A stretch of 64,000 bases of DNA from NCBI RefSeq assembly GCF_028830055.1, contig NZ_CP101655.1, positions 2,374,051 to 2,438,050 on the forward strand, given 5' to 3'. The stretch's first letter is position 1, and the number at the start of each line of letters is the position of its first letter. The translations under genes and the position numbers were made by a program. The notes beneath the pieces were generated by a model that saw nothing but the letters and a program-made list of their open reading frames with translations, did not search any database and had not been told where the DNA came from. The DNA is from Pseudomonas serboccidentalis. Its GTDB lineage: Bacteria; Pseudomonadota; Gammaproteobacteria; Pseudomonadales; Pseudomonadaceae. Below, in pieces: positions 58,988 through 64,000 of this stretch.

Positions 58988-60226
58988 ATGCCTTTCACCC
59001 ACAACGAGCCCACCACCATGTCCAATCCGCCGCTTCGTATCCTGGTGCTTGAAGACCACCCGTTCCAGCGTTCGGTGGCAGTGAGCATGCTGCAGAACCT
59101 GGGTGGCCACCAGGTGTTCGAAGCCAGTGACGGCGCGCAAGCGCTGGCGCTGCTTGATGAGGTCGGCACGGTGGATATCGCCCTGTGCGACTTGCAGATG
59201 GACGGCATGGACGGCCTGGAATTCCTGCAACGGGTAGGGGCCTCGGGGCAAGTGAAGGCCGTGATCATTTGCAGTTCGTTGTCGGCGGATCTGCGTCGCG
59301 CGGTGCATCAGATGGTGACCTTGCTCGGCCTGGAGCTGTTGGGCGATGTCGGCAAACCGATGCACGCGCAAGTGTTGGCCGGGCTGTTGGACACGTTCAT
59401 CGACAGGCCGGCCGTCACCGGCAGCCCGGCCGGGGCGGTGGTGCTGGCCAGTGAGGCGTCGGTGCGTCAGGCGTTGGCCGCGGAGCAATTACAGGCCTGG
59501 TATCAACCCAAATTCAACCTGCGCACGGGAGAAGTCTGCGGGGTCGAGGTGCTCAGCCGCTGGCTGCACCCGACCCGGGGGATTATTGCCCCGGGGCAGT
59601 TCATGCCAGTGCTGGAGCGCTGCGGCTTGCTCGATGATTTGCTGTTTTCCCAGCTGGAGCAGGCGCTGAACTTGCACCAGAGTGCCCGGGCCCAGGGCTT
59701 TGCCCTGAACATGGCGTTCAATCTGCAAACCGTACAGTTGGCCAATCCAGGGCTGGCCAACACCCTTAAAACCACGCTGGCGCGGCATGCCGTGGCGGGT
59801 TCGAGCCTGACCTTCGAATTGACCGAAAGTGGCCTGCTCGAAGCGCCGGCCACCAGCCTGGAGACGCTGGTACGGCTGCGGATGATGGGCTGCCGCTTGT
59901 CCATCGATGACTTCGGTGCAGGGTTTTCCTCATTGCAACGTCTGTGTCAGTTGCCGTTCAACGAAATCAAACTCGACGCCGAGTTCATCCGCAGCCTTGA
60001 GCACGAGCCACGTTGCCGGGCGGCGATCAGCAGCACCCTGGCGCTGGGCGAGACGCTGGGCATGGCGGTGGTGATCGAAGGCATCGAAACCGATGCGCAG
60101 CGCCGTGAGTTGCTGGCACTGGGCTGCACCCAAGGGCAGGGCTACTGGTATGCACGGCCAATGGCCGGGGTCGATTTGTTGACGTGGCTGCAACGGCGCA
60201 ACCACGGCAAAGGAACAGATGAATGA
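58988..60226 (+). CDS. EAL-domain response regulator (RocR-like c-di-GMP phosphodiesterase)
   Basis: The 412-residue protein has a receiver domain (about 10-140) with acceptor Asp in DIALCDLQMDGMDG and EDHP at the acidic pocket. The EAL domain (about 165-405) keeps the catalytic set: EVLSR, the Asn of NMAFNLQ, ELTES, DDFGAGFSSL, EIKLD, IEGIET and QGQGYWYARP. An active c-di-GMP phosphodiesterase is therefore expected. Layout and neighbours match RocR (SadR) of the Roc1/Sad system of P. aeruginosa, which controls fimbriae and biofilm. The start is uncertain: ATG 58988 or ATG 59018, both with weak ribosome binding sites. Confidence 0.87.
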   Translation: MPFTHNEPTTMSNPPLRILVLEDHPFQRSVAVSMLQNLGGHQVFEASDGAQALALLDEVGTVDIALCDLQMDGMDGLEFLQRVGASGQVKAVIICSSLSADLRRAVHQMVTLLGLELLGDVGKPMHAQVLAGLLDTFIDRPAVTGSPAGAVVLASEASVRQALAAEQLQAWYQPKFNLRTGEVCGVEVLSRWLHPTRGIIAPGQFMPVLERCGLLDDLLFSQLEQALNLHQSARAQGFALNMAFNLQTVQLANPGLANTLKTTLARHAVAGSSLTFELTESGLLEAPATSLETLVRLRMMGCRLSIDDFGAGFSSLQRLCQLPFNEIKLDAEFIRSLEHEPRCRAAISSTLALGETLGMAVVIEGIETDAQRRELLALGCTQGQGYWYARPMAGVDLLTWLQRRNHGKGTDE

Positions 60227-60233
60227 GCGGATT

Positions 60234-60251
60234 TTTAGGAAAGGTCCTACA
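60234..60251 (+). promoter_or_regulatory. TAGGA-N4-TCCTA operator, copy 3
   Basis: TTTAGGA-AAGG-TCCTACA is an inverted repeat, 62 bases before the second pseudo-receiver gene. It matches copy 1 in all arm positions. Confidence 0.6.
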
Positions 60252-60313
60252 GAGTTGTTCCAGCGCCATGCGTAGTCTTGGCCCATCCACCCCTGACCTT
60301 CGGGAGATCGAGC

Positions 60314-60748
60314 ATGATCAATAAAACCCTGCGCATCCTGATTGCCGATCCGCAGCATTTTCACCGGATGAAGGTCGAGCGCCTGTTCAACCACCTCGAA
60401 TATTTCCGCATCGCCCCGGTGCTGAGCCTGCTGGAGTTGCTGACCCTGGTGGATTACGGCTGTGAGCCGTTCGATGCGGTGGTCATCAATGCCGAACTGG
60501 CGGCCGGCTCACTGGACCTGCCGGGCTTTTTCCTGAACAACCCGCATGTGCGTCATGTCCTGATCTACAACGAGCCTTCGGCCCCGGTGCAGACCCCGGC
60601 AGGCTTCGCTCAGGAAAACGTGCAGATCAGCCATGCCGTATTGCCCAACCTGGCAGCGATCAAGCACCTGATGGCCCGCGTCGATGTTCCACCGGTGCGC
60701 GCGGCGAACGTCTGGAACCCGGCCTCCGCCCTGCAGTGCCGGGCATAA
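60314..60748 (+). CDS. Degenerate receiver-domain protein (pseudo response regulator 2)
   Basis: The 144-residue receiver-like protein starts MINKTLRILIADPQHFHRMKVERLFNHL. The acceptor strand reads AVVINAEL, with Asn59 replacing Asp; only one acidic residue (Asp12) remains in the metal pocket, and no conserved Lys is seen. A C-terminal extension (about 115-144) is Pro/Ala-rich. It is a paralogue of the gene at 58534, and both flank the EAL regulator. GGGAG seven bases before ATG 60314 supports the start. A third copy of the TAGGA-N4-TCCTA operator lies upstream. Function unknown; probably a phosphorylation-independent partner in the Roc-like system. Confidence 0.7.
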   Translation: MINKTLRILIADPQHFHRMKVERLFNHLEYFRIAPVLSLLELLTLVDYGCEPFDAVVINAELAAGSLDLPGFFLNNPHVRHVLIYNEPSAPVQTPAGFAQENVQISHAVLPNLAAIKHLMARVDVPPVRAANVWNPASALQCRA

Positions 60749-60771
60749 GCACGGTTTGGCCTTTGCCGCAA

Positions 60772-60787
60772 CTGTCAGATCTGACAG
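60772..60787. promoter_or_regulatory. Perfect 16-bp palindrome (copy 2)
   Basis: CTGTCAGATCTGACAG, followed by GTAG, is identical over 20 bases to the copy at 1881-1900. It lies 105 bases upstream of the LuxR-type regulator. Confidence 0.45.
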
Positions 60788-60892
60788 GTAGATCCCGCCG
60801 GGTTCCCGTGTAACAGTCATTGCGCAGCCACGGTGTCATGAGCAGCCGACGCCGGTGGTGCCTTCGACATGTTTTTTGCCCTGGGAGCCGTC

Positions 60893-61519
60893 ATGAAGTC
60901 AGCGCTGGTCATCGACGATCATCCGGTGGTGCGCGCTGCCGTGAAGCTCGTACTCGAAAGCGAGCGATTCAAGGAGATTCACGAGGCCGCGAACGCCAGC
61001 GAAGCCATGGCGCTGAACCGTGAGCACAAACCAAAACTGGTGGTGCTCGACCTCAAGTTGCCGGGGATCAGCGGCCTGGAAGTGCTGGAACGGCTCAAGG
61101 CCAACGACCCCAGGTGCAAGGTGCTGATCTTCACCTCCCAGGAACCGCAGTATTATCAGGACCGCTGTCTGCGTGCCGGCGCCATGGGCTACGTGGCCAA
61201 AACCAACCAGCTGGTGCAATTGCACAAGGCAATCCAGGCGCTGATGTCGGGCTATTCCTATTTTGCGGCGCCGTCTGACAAGGACTATTCGTCGAACCCG
61301 TTGCACCGCAGCGAAAAACAAATGATCGACGCACTCTCCAATCGGGAGCTGAACATCTTTGAACAATTGGCGCAGGGCAAGGCCAACAAGTTGATCGCCG
61401 AAGACATGCACCTGAGCCATAAAACCGTCAGCACCTACAAAACCCGCTTGATGAAAAAGCTCAACGTGAAATCGTCCGTGCATTTGCGCGAATTCGCCAA
61501 ACGTAATCATCTGATCTGA
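60893..61519 (+). CDS. LuxR/FixJ-type response regulator (RocA-like)
   Basis: The 208-residue protein has a full receiver (about 1-120): [10 protein letters not shown] acidic pocket, acceptor Asp53 in [10 protein letters not shown], and Lys in [10 protein letters not shown]-terminal LuxR helix-turn-helix (about 145-205) has [43 protein letters not shown]. It resembles BvgA/EvgA/RocA1. GGGAG five bases before ATG 60893 supports the start. It lies 8 bases upstream of the sensor kinase gene, with which it forms an operon, and it could bind the three TAGGA-N4-TCCTA operators upstream (inference). Confidence 0.9.
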   Translation: MKSALVIDDHPVVRAAVKLVLESERFKEIHEAANASEAMALNREHKPKLVVLDLKLPGISGLEVLERLKANDPRCKVLIFTSQEPQYYQDRCLRAGAMGYVAKTNQLVQLHKAIQALMSGYSYFAAPSDKDYSSNPLHRSEKQMIDALSNRELNIFEQLAQGKANKLIAEDMHLSHKTVSTYKTRLMKKLNVKSSVHLREFAKRNHLI

Positions 61520-61527
61520 GCGAGCTG

Positions 61528-64000
61528 ATGAATCCGCGAGGCTGGTGGTGTGCGTTGTGGTTGATCGTCACGCTCACCTGCCGGGCCAGTGAGCCGCCAC
61601 AACGCCTGGAGCTGTTGACCCAGGCCGGACTGGACAATATCCACATCGCGCTCGACGAGCGCGACCGGCAATGGCTACGTCAGCATCCGCCATTGCGCAT
61701 GGGCATTTCCGGCGCGGATTACCCGCCGTTCGAAATCACCCGCAACCAGCACGAGCTGGAAGGGCTCACCGCCGATTACGCCGACCTGCTGGCGCAACTG
61801 CTCGGTGTGCGCATTGACGTGCAACGCTACGCCAACCGCGAAGAGGTGATGGCCGCGCTCAAACGCGGCGAACTCGACCTGCTGGGGACCTCCAACAGCT
61901 TTGAACTGGCCGATCCGGACTTCGTCCTGTCGCGTCCCTACGCCGAAGATCAGCCGATGCTGGTGACCCGGCTCGACGATACGTTGCCGGCGGATCTGAC
62001 GGGCAAACGCATCGCCATGGTCGAGGACTATCTGCCGCTGGCCGGCGTGCAGGCGTTCTATCCCCTGGCCAATGTGCAGCGTTATCCCTCGGCGATGGAT
62101 GCACTCGGGGCGGTAGCATTTGGGCTCGAGGATGGTTACCTGGGTGACTTGATCAGCGCCAATTACCTGATCAACACCAATTACCGCAATGACCTGCAAC
62201 TGGCCGGGCCATCGGGCCTGGACGCCAACCCCTTCGGTTTCGCCCTGCTGCGCAGCGAGGTGCGCCTCAAACGCATCATCGACAAGGCGCTGACGGCGAT
62301 TCCGATGGAGCGTCGTCAACTGATCGAACAACGCTGGAGCGCGGGGCGCGCACAAATGGCTACACAGTCGCGAGTGCGCCTCAGTGCCAGCGAGCAGGAC
62401 TGGCTGGAGCGGCATCCGCTGGTGCGGGTGGGGGTGATCGAGGATTTCGCGCCACTGAGTTTCTTTGATGCCGAGGGGCGCTTCAACGGGCTGTCGGCAC
62501 AACTGCTCAGCCTGATCAGTCAGCGCACCGGGCTGAATTTCGAAGTGGTCCGGGGGCATTCGCTGGACCGCCAGATCGAACAGCTCAAGGCCGGCGAACT
62601 CGACCTGTTGCCGGTGGTGGCGCCCAGCAGCGAGCGTGAAGCCGAGCTGCAATTCACCCGCGCGTACCTGAATAATCCGTTTGTGCTGATCAGTGCGACA
62701 GCGCCCCGCAGCCCGCGCCGCCTCGACGATCTGGCGGGCAGACGGCTGGCGATCTATCGCGGTCATCCGTTGCGCGACTACATGCTGCAGCGCGTGCCTG
62801 GGGTGCGTCTGGTGGAGGTCAGCAGCCCCGCCGAGGGCATGGAAATGATCGTCAAAGGCCAGGCTGATGCGACGGTCAGCTCGCTACTGGTGGCGCGCTT
62901 TCTGATTGCCCGCCAGTTCCGCGAGCGCTTGCGCATCACCAACACCGTCGGCGATCAACCGGCTCGCATCGCTCTGGCTACCGCACCGCAGGCCACGGCG
63001 CTGCACACAATCCTGAACAAGGCACTGCTGAGCGTCGCGCCACAGCAAATGGACGAACTGGTCGAGCGCTGGAGTCATGATGTGGTGGTGGAGCAGAGCT
63101 ATTGGTTGCGCCACCGCCGCGAGATTCTCCTGGGTTTTGCCGTGGCGGCGGGGTTGTTGGTGCTGGCATTGGCCTGGATCGGTTTTCAGCGCTGGCAGTT
63201 GCGTCAGCGTCAGCAATGGCTGCGCCAGTTGCAGCAAGCCAAGGACGCGGCTGACGATGCCAATCGGGCCAAGACCACCTTTCTGGCGACCATGAGCCAT
63301 GAAATCCGCACGCCGATGAACGCATTGATCGGCATGCTCGAACTGGCGCTCAAACGTGCCGAGGAGGGCGTGACCGATCGCCTGGCGATTCAGGTCGCGT
63401 CCAGCGCCGGCCAGCAATTGCTCGCGCTGATCGGCGACATTCTCGACATCGCGCGCATCGAGTCAGGCCATCTTTCCCTTGTGCCGCAGCGGGCCAACCT
63501 GCGGGAACTGGTGAATTCGGTGTGCCGGGTGTTCGAAGGGCTGGCGCGCCAGAAACACTTGGCGTGGCACATCGACCTGGATGCGCACAGTGACGTCGAC
63601 GTGCTGATCGACCCGACCCGCTTCAAGCAAGTGCTGTCGAATCTGTTGAGCAATGCGATCAAGTTTACCGAGCACGGCCAGGTGAGCCTGCAATTGTCGG
63701 TGGCTGCAACGCCGCTCGGGCCGTTGGCCGTGACGGTGGTGATTGCCGACAGCGGCATTGGCATCAGCGCCGAAGACCGGCAGCGCCTGTTCAACCCGTT
63801 TGTCCAGGCCGGTAACCCTGGCCCGTCAGCGCGCAGCGGCTCGGGACTGGGGCTGGTAATCAGCCGCAGCCTCTGCGAAATGATGGGCGGCACGCTGCAC
63901 CTGGACAGCACGCCCGGACACGGAACCCGGGTTGAACTCACGCTGCAGGTGCCACGACTGGCTGCGCTCGAGCCCGAGGCGGCAGGCCCCGAGATCGCGG
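61528..64000 (+). CDS. BvgS-like hybrid sensor kinase (cut by window end)
   Basis: At least 824 residues, open at the right edge. It has a signal peptide (about 1-22) and two tandem periplasmic SBP_bac_3 domains (about 55-275 and 290-525, each starting [14 protein letters not shown] or [14 protein letters not shown]). A membrane helix (about 535-555) and a short coiled linker follow, then the kinase core. The H-box is [10 protein letters not shown] with His591; the N-box is [15 protein letters not shown], with G-boxes DSGIGIS and SGLGLVIS. Receiver and HPt domains typical of BvgS/RocS1 would lie beyond the window. With the LuxR-type and EAL regulators it forms a Roc1/Sad-type system. The ligand of the periplasmic domains is unknown. 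Confidence 0.9.
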   Translation, partial: MNPRGWWCALWLIVTLTCRASEPPQRLELLTQAGLDNIHIALDERDRQWLRQHPPLRMGISGADYPPFEITRNQHELEGLTADYADLLAQLLGVRIDVQRYANREEVMAALKRGELDLLGTSNSFELADPDFVLSRPYAEDQPMLVTRLDDTLPADLTGKRIAMVEDYLPLAGVQAFYPLANVQRYPSAMDALGAVAFGLEDGYLGDLISANYLINTNYRNDLQLAGPSGLDANPFGFALLRSEVRLKRIIDKALTAIPMERRQLIEQRWSAGRAQMATQSRVRLSASEQDWLERHPLVRVGVIEDFAPLSFFDAEGRFNGLSAQLLSLISQRTGLNFEVVRGHSLDRQIEQLKAGELDLLPVVAPSSEREAELQFTRAYLNNPFVLISATAPRSPRRLDDLAGRRLAIYRGHPLRDYMLQRVPGVRLVEVSSPAEGMEMIVKGQADATVSSLLVARFLIARQFRERLRITNTVGDQPARIALATAPQATALHTILNKALLSVAPQQMDELVERWSHDVVVEQSYWLRHRREILLGFAVAAGLLVLALAWIGFQRWQLRQRQQWLRQLQQAKDAADDANRAKTTFLATMSHEIRTPMNALIGMLELALKRAEEGVTDRLAIQVASSAGQQLLALIGDILDIARIESGHLSLVPQRANLRELVNSVCRVFEGLARQKHLAWHIDLDAHSDVDVLIDPTRFKQVLSNLLSNAIKFTEHGQVSLQLSVAATPLGPLAVTVVIADSGIGISAEDRQRLFNPFVQAGNPGPSARSGSGLGLVISRSLCEMMGGTLHLDSTPGHGTRVELTLQVPRLAALEPEAAGPEIA

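Overview
The window is chromosomal DNA from a fluorescent Pseudomonas of the P. fluorescens complex. Three things point there: high GC with strong third-position GC, two abundant families of Pseudomonas REP palindromes between genes, and a large pyoverdine siderophore locus. Placement nearer the P. koreensis branch is only a guess from the predicted peptide.

Layout. 1-761: a REP cluster, then a structured RNA leader that folds like a C4/P4-CI phage immunity RNA in front of a small DUF6124-type gene. 1.3-11 kb: ordinary core genes, namely a hypothetical protein, an Aer-type aerotaxis receptor, a CPBP membrane protease, isonitrile hydratase divergent from a GlxA-family regulator, an epoxide-hydrolase-like enzyme, a small conserved protein, and an SDR-GH15 operon. 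11.1-54.2 kb: the pyoverdine region. It holds an MFS transporter, a type II thioesterase, two three-module NRPSs (3668 and 3920 aa), an alpha/beta hydrolase, the receptor FpvA, the exporter PvdE, the periplasmic maturation set PvdM-PvdN-PvdO with divergent PvdP, the efflux system PvdR-PvdT-OpmQ, the sigma factor FpvI and ornithine hydroxylase PvdA. 54.2-58.4 kb: Mg2+ stress genes mgtA, with a hairpin-rich leader, and mgtC. 58.5-64 kb: a Roc/Sad-type signalling cluster with two degenerate receivers, an EAL response regulator, a LuxR-type response regulator and a BvgS-like hybrid sensor kinase cut by the window end.

How it works together. Seven iron-starvation (PvdS) promoter boxes can be read; five match TAAAT-N16-CGT exactly. 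They sit before the thioesterase, NRPS, pvdE, pvdMNO, pvdP, pvdRT-opmQ and pvdA transcripts, so most of the locus should be one PvdS regulon. A Fur-like box precedes fpvI, and another lies before fpvA. The two NRPSs are predicted to add D-Ala-Lys-Thr and then D-Ser-(acylated hydroxy-Orn)-(hydroxy-Orn, probably cyclised), following a chromophore made by a PvdL encoded elsewhere. pvdS, pvdL, pvdH and the hydroxyornithine acyltransferase are not in this window.

Most unusual observations: the C4-like RNA with matching target hairpins; an apparent lost epimerase domain in the second NRPS; the hairpin-rich mgtA leader; and paired pseudo-receivers around the EAL regulator, where three genes each carry the same TAGGA-N4-TCCTA operator.
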